This document shows positions 22,950 to 34,476 of a DNA stretch of 64,000 nt, in pieces. Under the pieces are notes generated by a model. It was not told the DNA's origin. It ran no database searches and saw only the letters and a list, made by a program, of their open reading frames with translations. A program made the translations under genes and the position numbers. The stretch comes from Aquilaria yunnanensis (taxonomy: Eukaryota > Streptophyta > Magnoliopsida > Malvales > Thymelaeaceae). The DNA lies in the NCBI GenBank assembly GCA_039654915.1, contig CM077596.1:58092501-58156500 (forward strand), written 5' to 3'. The stretch's first letter is position 1. Each line of letters starts with the position of its first letter.

Positions 22950-25900
22950 CATTGAATCTAGGAGTCAAGTATGCTGGTGATAACAATTCCTCTAAGAATT
23001 GAAAATGAGAGTTAAGTAAGTAGGTGATAACAATCTAACCTAAACACACAAAGGGTAGCAACTCATGCTAAGCATAGTAGGCTAAAGTTTATTTAGGTGG
23101 TAGAGCTTGAGGAGCATTTTTTTAGGCCTCACTTAAGTTTAAATAAATGCCCTTTTAGGCTCTGTAGTGACTATAAATTGCCCTTCCAAGTTTGTCCTAA
23201 GGGCACCATGGCCCGAATAAATTATGGAGTGTTCCACCTTTATAAATGTTGGACCATTGATCCTGATGTCCTTGGGTTTGACTTTTTTGGTTGGTTATGG
23301 GTATTTGCCACCCTTTGCTTGAAGATTTGATACAAAGCTTGACATCTTTTTGAAGCTTCTCCAAGCCCTACTCATTTTGCTTCTTATCAAAATTTAAACT
23401 TGAAAAGTTGGATGGGTGATTTCTACAAGAATGAGGGTTTTTTATCCTATATGCATGAAAGAACGGGGTCTTCCCTATGGCTTATTGAGCTAATGTGCAA
23501 TAATCCTAGAAGATATAGGGCAACTAACTCTATCATCGCCCATTGGCATCCAAAAAGTATTTTCTTAAGGCCATAATTGATGATACAATTAATGACCTCC
23601 ACCTGGCAATTCAACTGTGAATGATAGATTGGGGTGAGGTATAAGATAATACCCACTCCCCCATGATTCAACTGTGAATGATAGATTGGGGTGAGGTATA
23701 AGACGATACCTACTTCCCCACGAATGCTCTGAATAAAGCATTGTTAATCCATTGTCTACCACAAGGATCCATAACAATTTTTTAATGTAGGCCATTGTAA
23801 TTGATGCCAAAAGCTCTACTTCACCCATTTAGTGAAGCAGTCCATGGTTACAAATGGAGTACTTCACTCCTCTAAGTGCTATGGGAAGAGTGCCAAATAG
23901 CTTTAGCCCCAATTCTACCAATGGATAAGGATAATCCCTGTGCTCTAGCATTCAACTAACAAGAGTGACTTCTCTTTATATGCTCTTTGGTGTCCTTATA
24001 AAGCATTGGCGAAAATATCCTTGGTGAAACACTTTGTGAGCTAAAGACTTATATCCCTTATAGGATTTGTAGAATTAATCATGCATTTTCGTAAGGATGT
24101 TTCGTCATTTTTCCACTATTAAGCATTTCTCTAGAGGGATCAGTGCCCCAACTAATATAATTCCTCTCCAATTAGGGCAAATTGAGCGAACCTCACCTAG
24201 ATGAATTGATTCGAGCATATGTTTGTCTCCAAGTATCTATGGATGAGTTCTATCCAATCATTCTTTAAACTATAATTGGACACAAAGAAGCTGGTGAAAT
24301 AGGACTCTAAGGTTTCCACTGGTGCCACCTATGTATTCTTGGCCTGGGCCACCCTCCCAACCTATACAGCACTAAACTTTAACATTAGTTCCTTAAACAC
24401 AACTAGATACTTACAAAGTACAGGGTACTTGGTGTGGCGAAGTCCATTAGCTTGCAACAATTTAATCTGGGAGTCCTTATATATGATTAAGTCTTTGACG
24501 TCATGGCATTTAGAGCTTAATAGCTAGCACTTTATACTTAACCATGTTGTTGGTCATAGGAAAACTAAATTTGATTTTTTTAACATCTTCTATATCTGGG
24601 GGACCTTTGAAGACCATTCTAAGTCTTTGATATTTTTGCGCAGACACTCCATCTATGAACAATTACCATTCAAACTCAAGATCTGGAAACTAATATGCCT
24701 CAACTAAGACTTGAGACATCTCAGCAATAAAATCCATTAGTTTCTAAGAGTTGATGGTTGATGAAGGTTTATAACGGGAATCAAATCTGCTCAACTTGAC
24801 ACACCATTTGGCTATTAGTATCGAATAATCTGGCTTTAAGAGGGTTTTTTAGAAAGGTATGTCTACCATCAACCTGATTATGTGAGTTAGGAACTAAGGC
24901 CTTAACTTTCCATATATGAAGATTAGAGCCAAGACTACCTTCTAGATGACTATATACCTGGGCTCTACCTCTTGGAAAGTCTAACTGATGAAGCATACTA
25001 GCCATTTTTAGCATCATTCTTTCTAAACCATGACCTTATTGAATTTCGTGGGGGCAAACCACTAGACAAGGAATAATGGCTCTCTTTTTGCGTTGATTAT
25101 CATAATGTGGGTAGTCTTTGCAAATAGTGCATGATGCCATGGAAAGCTCTTCGATACTTGTTGTCTAATTCAAAGGCTCTCTTTCATTTGAGAATGTTAA
25201 AAAAGGGCCTACCTTTATCTCTGGACCAGGAAACAAATTTCCAAAAGGTTGTTAATTACCCAATTAGCCTTTGAATGTCCTTCTAATTATCCAGGGTAAG
25301 TATATTTAAAAGTGCCTTTATTTTATCTAGCTTGGCCTCGATCTATTGTTCTGATACCATGTACCCTTAAGAACTTCCTTACTCCAGCTCCAAAAAGGCA
25401 TTTTACCAACTTGAGTTGTATGTTATATTGTTGAAAATGCTAAAAAGTCTCTTGGAGGTCAACAATGTGTTGTTTCAAGGTGTTACTCTTGACAATCATG
25501 TTGTTAACACAAACTTTGAAGTTCTTTTCTAGTTATTAACACACACTCATCCTAGTCGTTGACAACCTCTATTATATGGACTTTACGTTCTTCAAACTGA
25601 AGGGCTTTCTTCTATAACAAAAGACCCTCTTACCAGTTGTAAAGGTAGTCTTCTCCTCATCTTCTGGATCCACTAACATTTGGTGGTAACAGTTAAAGAT
25701 GTCCGTGAAACTTAGAAACTTAAACTTCGATGTGAAGTCTACCAACTAGTCAATGGATGACAACAAGCATGAATTTTTGGGGCAGGCCTTATTTAGGTAC
25801 ATATAGTTGTTGCACATTCTCCAAGATTTGTTTATCTTTCTAGCAAAAATAATGTTGGATGGCCATTCTGGATATGACAACTTTCAGACAACCCCCTTCC

Positions 25901-28414
25901 TAGCTTCTAGACCTTCATGCCAATGAATTTCTAACATTCAGCACTTACATCCTCCTATCTGTTTAACAAGTTGGATGTTTAGACTCACTCCCAACTTATA
26001 AGACGTCACCACAGGATCAATTTCTATCATATCATTTAGAGGCCATGTAAATATGACTATGTTAGTTTTTAAAAAGACAACAAGCTTGGCTATTAAAAAA
26101 ACTTAATATGTTACCATGATTGCTAGGATGATCAAGCAATTATGTAAAGCTACTTTTTCACAATTGATGGGCACCCTAACCATTATTTAGAGTGGCCCTT
26201 TTACCGCATCAGACAATTCTATTGCACTTGGGTGCTCCAACCAGGGGTTGATTCCAAATTTTTTTGCTTAGTCTCCTACCCGAGTGCAATTACTTTTCGT
26301 TGGCATTTTGTAGGTTTAGGATCTCTATACTGCTTTAGAGGGTTCTCCTTCTATATGCTTGTTCATTGGGCATTGTAGAGACCTTTAAAATAAGACTCAT
26401 TTTCTAACTCGTATAGTATATATATATATTCTCACGTCTCTCCACAAACTCGCAAAGGTCAATTTAACTAACCAAATATTTGAAAAAATAAGAAATTATA
26501 CTTGAGTATGTCAACCTAGAAAAGATTGTGGCAGAAGGAATGTTTAGCATCAGGAATTCTATAGTTTGGGAATGGTGCACCTCTACCCTAGCCCCAAAAT
26601 GAACCCTGTTAGCATTAGAAGCAGGAGAATTTTCCCAAGATTAGGGACTTTTTCTTTCCCTACTCCATAAATGATCAATTTTCATTGGCATGATATAGGA
26701 GCTCTGGATGTTGAAGGGCCCTAATACATCATTGAAAAGAATGTTAATGTTAGTGCTTTAGTGTAGGTCTTCTTTTTATCATTGTTCATTATCTTGACCC
26801 TAGACAACAGTGAATTGGTGTGCAAGATAAGGATGTGGGAATCATCCTCCCTCTCAATTATGCTTCCAAAGTCCACAATTTTGATTTAGGTGATCTCTTG
26901 CTTTTTTTTTTTTTTAGGATTTCATTGTTACAATAATTATATCAACAACCCCTATTGGTAAATGATAGTCATGGTCCATTGCACTAGGTGACCTTCCTCT
27001 ATGTCCTTTTTTGCACATGTGATCTTTGTCCTAGTCTTTCCACCATGGTTTCTATGTGCCTCATCCACCCGGGGAGGTGTCACGAACAAACTCTCTTAGT
27101 TTGCCCTTACGGGCCAACTCCTCCAGGGTTTTTTAAGTTTCTTACAAGTCTTCATATCATGCCCATAGTACTTGTGATATCTACAGTACCTCATCTTATT
27201 CTTTAAGATGGTGATGCAATAAGGCTAGGGGTGAGTATTATTCAGACAAAACCAAAAAAGCTAAACAGACAAATTTTATTTGGATAAAAATGGTTCAATT
27301 TTTTTTCTAGTTTAGTCTACTTGGACAAAATTTGAATTTCATGTTTGGATATTGGATTGGTTATTGGACCATATACTTGAAATCAAATATACCGAATAAA
27401 CTAAATTGTAAAAAAAATTGACCATTGCCCATATTTGGTCCTACATATATAGAGCTATTTTTTACTAATTTTAAACTATATGTTGTTGATTCTTCTTGAA
27501 TTTTGGGTATGTGATATAAAATTTTGAATAATTATCTTGGTTTTCATTTAATATTTGTCTAGGTCATAGAAAAAAAAATTAAATAAAGTAAACCAAATAA
27601 ATGAAAATATAATTTAAATATTTGGATTAGTTTTAACATGTAGTTTAGACAATTTAGATACATTATGTAAAATCTAATAATTAATTGGATTAGTGTGTTT
27701 AGGCTAGTTTAAAAATAAACCAACTGAATACTCATCCCTAAATAAGACCATTTAATTATGTTCCTATGCTTCAGGCACAAAGGATGTTCACTCTAGTATC
27801 CTGAAGAGGCATGTAGACTGGGCTTAATGGCATTTTCTTCTCCATCTTCTTCTTTTCCTTGTTGGCCTCTTACTGGTTACTTGATTGGTTCTTGGAGGGG
27901 CAGTTTCCCATGAACTGCCGCAAGAACTCCTGCAATAACTCATTGAAAAAGGTGAACCTTTTTCTCTTTGATATACCAAACCATGTTAACATTGCTTCGG
28001 AGAGTGTGGAGTTGAAAGCTTTAAACATGATGGCATTGTTGGGCACCTCCAGGCTCATTATTGTGATTTACTTCATGGGTGGTTAGCTGGACCTGTCACC
28101 CATCGTACAAGTACATCTTTTGGATCTAGAAGCCTTAAGGGGTGGCATATTCAAAGCTCCTTATTAAAGGGTTGAAGACACATGTAGTTGATGTCTAGCA
28201 GTGGCTCATTGATGGTTCTATGTTCTTCTCTCAAGCATTCTTCATTTAGCCTCTCCTCCATTTTTTCCAATCACCAAATGACACTATTGATGTTGGAGAA
28301 CTCTAGCTCCTCTTGTATTCTGCACATCCGCTAGTCTTTCGATGGATCCATCGTTCCTCTAGGCACAAAAGTTGGTCCAACCATTTCTTTGTGGTAGCTT
28401 TTCACTCCCTCTTT
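22950..28414 (-). pseudogene. Degenerate Ty3/gypsy gag-pol (Tat-type)
   Basis: Read on the minus strand from 28414 downward, the order is gag, reverse transcriptase, RNase H, integrase. Gag is at about 27859-28058 (NAIMFKAFNSTLSEAMLTWF, like the A-x-C-R-A-F-x-x-T-L-x-x-x-A-x-x-W-F of plant gag). The RT active-site region at about 25485-25515 reads VNNMIVKS instead of the usual Y-V-D-D-M-L-V-K-S, so both catalytic aspartates are lost. RNase H is at 24781-25017. Integrase is at 23447-23828 (YHSQLNCQVEVINCII, like Y-H-P-Q-A-N-G-Q-V-E). There are many stops and frameshifts. The upstream part is cut off at 28414, where an Athila-like LTR begins. Confidence 0.85.
27226..27740. mobile_element. hAT-type MITE inserted in the gypsy element
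   Basis: The termini are TAGGGGTGAGTATTATTCAG at the left and the inverse of TAGGGATGAGTATTCAG at the right. The flanks AATAAGGC (27218-27225) and AATAAGAC (27741-27748) agree at 7 of 8 bases, the hAT target length. The 515-bp AT-rich interior codes for nothing. It lies between gag and the rest of pol, so it inserted after the gypsy element. Confidence 0.85.
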
Positions 28415-29840
28415 TGATATCCAAGGGAGAGCTTTATATGCTCATATTTAGTCATATTTTATATATGTTTTCCCTTGTATTTTTTGTCTTTTGAAATGTT
28501 TAAGCTATAATACAGTGCTTAATTGGTTTATATTTTATTTTCAGGTCATATTTTCGCTTCATTTGAGTTAGAAAGGATTTTTGTAAAGTTTTGGAGCTGA
28601 ATTGTAAGTTTTTGGTGAAGTTTTGGAGCAGACATGCCTTGTTACATGCCCATGTAGTGCTTTACACACTCTATTACACATACGTGTTCAAGTTACATGC
28701 CCATTTTCTAAATTGTGCTTAAATTGGTAGGATATTAAGTTCCATAAGAGGTACACAACCTTTAACATGGTCATGTACCAAGTCGTGTTTGCCTTATTTT
28801 TAGAATTTCTTGGGTTATTTCAAAAGAGAAGAGAAGAATAAAGAGGAAGCGAACATATAAAAAAAAATATAGTTTTTTATGGAGGAAGGCCGTTGAAGGC
28901 AGTTTTGATGATCGACATCGTTTTATGAATGTCGGATTAAAGATTTCCTGGAAAAGAATAAATTCAGCTATGAATTATTCTTTTCTTAGTTTTCTTTAGA
29001 TTTTTTGTGTTTGTTTTATGACATTATGAGCTAAACTTTTTCTACTCATGTTTAGAGCAGATGAACCCTAGAATAATTTTGTAATTGTGATTGCTTTTTT
29101 ACTTAATATGATTATTTGTTTTTCTTGTGATTTATCTAATATTTTTTATGCGTTGATTAATAGTAGCTAGCTTAGTAATTCAATGTGGGATGATGAACAT
29201 GCATTAGGTAGTATATGGTGTGTTTGTTGTCGATCACCATTGGATAAAAGAGATATTATCATAACCAGGAGTAATAGGTGAAATATAATACCTCTGGACT
29301 GAGATAAAACCTAGTAGTGAGTTATAGGACTTGTAATGCATTCTTAGGAAGCATGATAGACCTAGACACCTTATCAATGGCTTAAGAATAAGGTTAGTAT
29401 AATAACAATAATTGGAAGCTAATTTACATTATGTAGTACTTTGTGGTCCAAGTAAATCAAAATCTTGTTAAACCAAAGTAAAAACAATATAAAAGAATTT
29501 TTAGGGGATTCAATTCTTAGTATGAGGTTTCTTGTTATTGATTATCTTAATTGTTTTCCACTACCGGTTAATAGTTAGTAGTTTATTTTACTACATTAGT
29601 TTAGTTAATTCATAGTAGTTAGTTAAACAAATATCTTTAAATATCGGTTAGATAATAGAGAGAAGTGTAGTAAAGTAGACAACCTCCGCTCCATGGGATG
29701 ATTTTGATACTTGCTACCGCTATACTTTGATGATAGGTATGCTTACCTGTGAATTCACATATTTTTTAGTATAGAGAGATTTGACACATCCTCATTATTT
29801 ACTAGTGAGGTAGAAACGTTTGATGTGAACTACAAACACA
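28415..29840 (+). mobile_element. 5' LTR of an Athila-like Ty3/gypsy element
   Basis: The sequence starts TGATATCCAAGGGAG and ends ACAAACACA, giving TG...CA termini over 1426 bp. It is followed at once by CCAAGTTTTCTGGCGCTATT, where TGGCGC starts a primer-binding site of the type seen downstream of Athila LTRs. A readable Athila-type gag start follows at 30030. No matching 3' LTR was found, so the element is truncated or broken. Confidence 0.7.
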
Positions 29841-30029
29841 CCAAGTTTTCTGGCGCTATTGTTAATTACACATTTGTTGAGTTTGCTACCTAACAAATTT
29901 ATCTTTATTAATCTAACCATTTATTTTATTGTAGTATTTTTATTTAAATTTTTAGTTTTTTTTTTAGTTTGTTGATTTCTTCTTTTTTTCTTGCGAGAAT
30001 TTTGGTGTATTACCTATAACCATGCCAGT

Positions 30030-30415
30030 GAAGTTGTCTAAGTGGATCCAGAAATTGAAAGAACCTTGAGGAAACTCTTATCTTTGAAGGGTACTAAGTC
30101 ATAACAATCACATTCTGAGTTAGAGCAGCAAGGAGAAAATCAGGAAAGATTAATTATGAAAGACTACAATCAAGTAAGGACTTTGGTTGAATATGGTAAA
30201 CCTTCTATTGAAGGAACGCAATCAAGTATTATTCGACCTCCTGGCAATGTCATCAATTTTGAGATTAAAGTAAATATTATTCAGATGATGTAAAATTGTG
30301 TTCAACTCGATCACTTGGCGGATGAGGATCCTAATGCTCATATTGCTAGTTTTTTGAATGGAGCTAGTGAGGATAACATTCGATTGAGGCTATTTCCATT
30401 TTGGGTAAATGGTGC
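30030..30415 (+). pseudogene. Athila-type gag fragment
   Basis: Read with frameshifts, the plus strand gives SSIIRPPGNVINFEIK, then a QLDHLADEDPNAHIASFL segment and DNIRLRLFPFWVNG. These match the N-terminal gag of Athila elements (the L-P-x-E-D-P-N-x-H-I-x-x-F-L ... I-R-L-R-L-F-P-F pattern). Several stops interrupt it, and similarity ends near 30415, so only the N-terminal third remains. Confidence 0.75.
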
Positions 30416-31315
30416 CTATCATCCTTAAACTAAGGCCCATGTTGCGGATTCATCTTGAAACTACAAAATATTACACTGTTTGTCCTCTAACTATAAAAAT
30501 TGTTGTAATAACATCCTACCATTACGTTGGGCCATTAAAAAGTAATGAAATGAGGGGAAAAATGAGCAATCAATCCTAAAATTTGATAAAAATTTCTATT
30601 TGAGTCATAAAATTTTTCTATTTTCTAGTTCAGTTCTAAAACATGTATATATTATTTTATGGGACACTAGACACGTAGCTCGGGGTTGGCCCATCAATGC
30701 AGAAACATTAAATCATCAATCTGATACAACTCGTTTGAAAATTCAAATGGTGAAGAATCAGAAGGGATCGATTGTTTATCACTATCTAACCAATCTTTAC
30801 TGCCTATCATCTTCGTTGCCTTAATTCATTCCTCTGGTGGCGATAAGTAGATGATCTAGAGACAATTAGTCGTTGGCATAATCTTGAGGTAAGTGGTGAT
30901 TAGCATAATTTAGAGGTGAGCAGTGATAGTGATATTTAGGGGCGAGTGGTGACAGTAGTGATCCATAAGTAAACAACAATCGGGAGAACCAAAAATGATG
31001 ATCTATTGGAGAAGGAGTGATTTGCAGGTAATGATTGGTTGGAAAAGCTTCAATCTTAAGGTGGTATGGTCTAAGGGTAGCAGCAGTGGTGGTGGTAGTG
31101 AGATAGGCTTTCTGGAGGGAAAAAGAGAGTGTTTAAGGACAATTTGATCAAATTTTAGATGAGGAGATGAACTATATATAAAAAATCATAAATGAAATAG
31201 TATGTTTAATTAAAGATAATCTGGAGGCAATCATCTTTTCAAGTATTTACCACCAAGGTGTTTAAGACCTTTTTTCTAGATGGGTTTTGGAGGGTTGACC
31301 CACATCAACCCCCAT
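30416..31315. other. Probable non-autonomous element remnant between Athila and LINE fragments
   Basis: Both ends contain related inverted words (CTAAAATTTGATAAA near 30577; the reverse complement of TTTGATCAAATTTTAG near 31145). The middle holds GGTGGTGGTAGTG-type purine-rich DNA like the Mutator-like element at 21532-22942. Exact termini and a target duplication were not identified. It has no coding potential apart from short frames. Confidence 0.35.
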
Positions 31316-31527
31316 AGTCACTGTGAGGCTCATGAGTTAAAACTTTTTTAAGGTGGCTAAATCCACGACGGTTCAAAACATTAAAGGTCTCTTACACAGC
31401 CATCATCCTGATATTTTATTCTTGATCGAAACAAAAACCACGAGTATAGAGGTGACCTAATAGTTGTATTATAGTAATTTTTTGGATGTAACTTTTGTTG
31501 ATTCTGAGGGTGCTAAAGAAGGCCTTT

Positions 31528-34476
31528 TGTCGTGCCCTAAACTGCCCCTAGCCCATTTGGGCCTGATTACTTAAAACATGCAGCGGAAGTTTTCATTACA
31601 CAGAAGGGGCTTTTAAAACTCACTAAGACTTATGGGCACGAACCCAGGATACTTATCGATACTAGCTCGTTAAGTTCTTTAATTAAGGTTAAGTTGAAGT
31701 GCTCTCAGAAACAAGCTAGCACCCATGTGGATTTCATGTGTTCATTTTCATGGTCTTTACCAAGCTTAGCCAAGAATATGCATGGCAACCAAAACACCAA
31801 CTTAAGTTTAAAAACTTATTTTCATGCATATGCTTTGCATGCTTATGCGTTTTGGAGTTCACTAGTGCACATAATCACTTAATGCCTTTAGATGCAACTA
31901 ATGCTTAGGCATGTATTAATTCACATACGTGCTCTTAAATTTCTTATTAGCCAAACTTTACATAAGCATCCAATTTCATGCTTTTTTCTAAGTTTACTTG
32001 CATGTTCTTTACTAAGTGAGCATACATAGCCAAACATTGCATGCTTTTAACAAAGACATGGGCTTATGGGCCTTTTAGTACTTAACATGCATATGGCCCA
32101 AAATTAACCAAGAATAAAATCAAATTTTCCGAGTTCTTATTTAAGCCCAAAATGTACATTTAAGCCCAATTTCAACATGCTTCAAGTTTCATGAAAACAT
32201 AACCCATAAATTCATGCATGGGCCTTGGTAAGTCCACCAAGCAATAAAAAATACCAAAAAATGTCCAAGTCCATAATACAAGCCCAAAGCCAAGTTTGGC
32301 CAAATTTTAACTAAGTCCATAATTTGGTCACTAAAGTTAGACCAACAAAAACATGCTTAAAAGCAAGCCATAAATCCACAAAGCCATGGAACACAAATTT
32401 CCACCTTAATAGACCTTGTTCCCACAATTCTAAAACTTCATGTCCTGCACAGAAAGTCCACATTTTTTTTTTTAGCTTGTTTACAAGCAACTTATATACT
32501 TAGAATACTTAGAATATTTTGAGCAATACCATACACAAATCCAACCTTAGAATACAGAAAGAGTACTCAAGACTCTTAGCTTGATCTTTCAAGCAAACCT
32601 TTACCTACAAAAGTAGAGTAGGGCGGGTGAGTTATAAAACTCAATAAGGATTCCGTGGCATCCAATGCCTAACTTATGGCCTTCAAGGCCTAACATATGC
32701 CAAGAATGTAATGGCAAAATAATCCTTATTCCTGCAAAGGAAACGTAAAGACAAAGAAAACAAAAAGATACATGCATATAGCAATAATATCATAATCGGG
32801 GGTTAGCATGCACAACAAATCAAAGAAGCACACAAACACACGCCACTTAACACTTTGTTCACAGAAGGGCAGCAAGCATCCCTCAAGTTTTAATTCATTA
32901 ATTTCATATACTTAATGTTTTCGGAGAGCTCACTTAGCATAGGAATTAAGGTGGCCGCCTTAACTCCTAGCCCATAATGCTTGCTTACTTAACTTAGCTC
33001 ATGAGCAAAACAAAATTGCCGAAACAATAACATAACTTAAGCCCTCTTAGCACTCCTAGGATCACATGGTTCTTTGACCATCACCTAGGGGCCCGAATAC
33101 TCACATAAAAAGGCCATGGAATTATACCATGCAATAAAGTGAGTATAGGAATCCTTACCCACAACACCAAAAGCTTTAGAAGCTTATTTTCCTTCATTTT
33201 CCTTGCTTGTTGACTCTAGAAATTGTTTTCTAGCATAAGAACCAAGATGGGCCGAATTTTATTAGTAACCATAAGATACCAAGAACACTTGGTGATTAAC
33301 TCAAATAACACAAAATACCAAGAACACTTGGTGTACACTTACAGAACCTCACAGAAGAAGTAAGGCCAATTTCTTGTGGTTGATGTTCTTCAAGCTTCCT
33401 CTTGATTTCTTGCTTCTAATGAACTTAGGAACTCAATCACACAAAGAGTTCCTTGAGTGGAGTTTAAAACCTCCAAGAAATGGAAATGGCCGAATTTTCC
33501 TCCTTGGTTTTCTTTGAATTCTTCACCTGATTCTTGCTCTTTATGGTCTTAGAGCTTGAATTCAACCAAGAATACTTGGTTTTAATTTGAGGAATAATTA
33601 TTTCTAGCTATGGACGAATATTTAGATGAGGAAAAGAGTTGGAAATGTGTTTGGAATGGTGAGACTTGGTATGGAAGAAAATGGAGAGAGAAGGAGAGAG
33701 TTTGAGAGCAAATGGCTTTGAATGAGTGGGTTGATTATGTTTTAATGTGTGGGAAGGTGATGGCCAGCCATATGGGAAGGAAAATGAGTGTATAATGTGC
33801 TTGGAAGAGTGGGAGACAAGATTTAATGGATGGAAGACTCATTGGAAGACTTTTGTGTAAATTGGTAGAAAAAGTCAAAAGTAGGAGACATGTAGGTGAA
33901 GAAAGAATCCAAAGTCTTGACTAAGGATGGGAGGTGGATTAAAATAGTAGGAAATTAATAATGTGTTTGAAATGAGTAGGAGACAAGATTAAAAGAAATG
34001 AAGACTAATCGGAAGACTTTTGGGTAAGTTTGGTAGAAAAAGTCAAAAGTAGGTGAAGAAAGAATTCAAGGTCTTGACTAAGGATGGGAGGTGGATTAAA
34101 ATAATAGGATTTGGAGGAAGGTGACATAAAATATTGGGAATTGGAGGGGCATGGCTGGCTGGCTAAGGCATCCTAGGCCATTAAAATGGCATAATTCCCC
34201 CTTTAGTCCTCCAACTTTCCAATTTTGGGCAATTGAGCCCAACCACTAAAAATCCCTTTGTTCAATTTAGTCCCTCATCTTTGAAAACCACCATTTTCAT
34301 TCCTATATCTCTTGGCCTAAGCCAAGCTTATTTTTAAGATGTTCAAGACTCAATTATGCACATGCCATATTGCCTTCTCAATTTAATTGAGCTAAATTCC
34401 CGATTAAGGAAAAATTCTTATGCTCCAAATCCATTTAACCCGGGACCTAATCACTTTGGATTGTCCGGGCATTACA
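31528..34476. mobile_element. Solo LTR, 2949 bp, nested in the LINE
   Basis: The element starts TGTCGTGCCC and ends GGGCATTACA, i.e. TG...CA with inverted 10-bp ends matching at 8 positions. CCTTT flanks both sides (31523-31527 and 34477-34481), a perfect 5-bp target duplication. LINE endonuclease reading stops at the left edge and resumes in step at the right edge. No gag or pol and no internal copy of either end was seen, so it fits a solo LTR left by recombination. Its length suits a gypsy-type LTR. Confidence 0.85.
33792..34110. repeat. Internal tandem duplication of about 165 bp in the solo LTR
   Basis: Two copies, at about 33792-33954 and 33956-34110, share GGAGACAAGATT, GGAAGACTTTTG, GGTAGAAAAAGTCAAAAGTA and GACTAAGGATGGGAGGTGGA. 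The copies differ by small indels. LTRs often carry such subrepeats in the U3 region. Confidence 0.85.
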
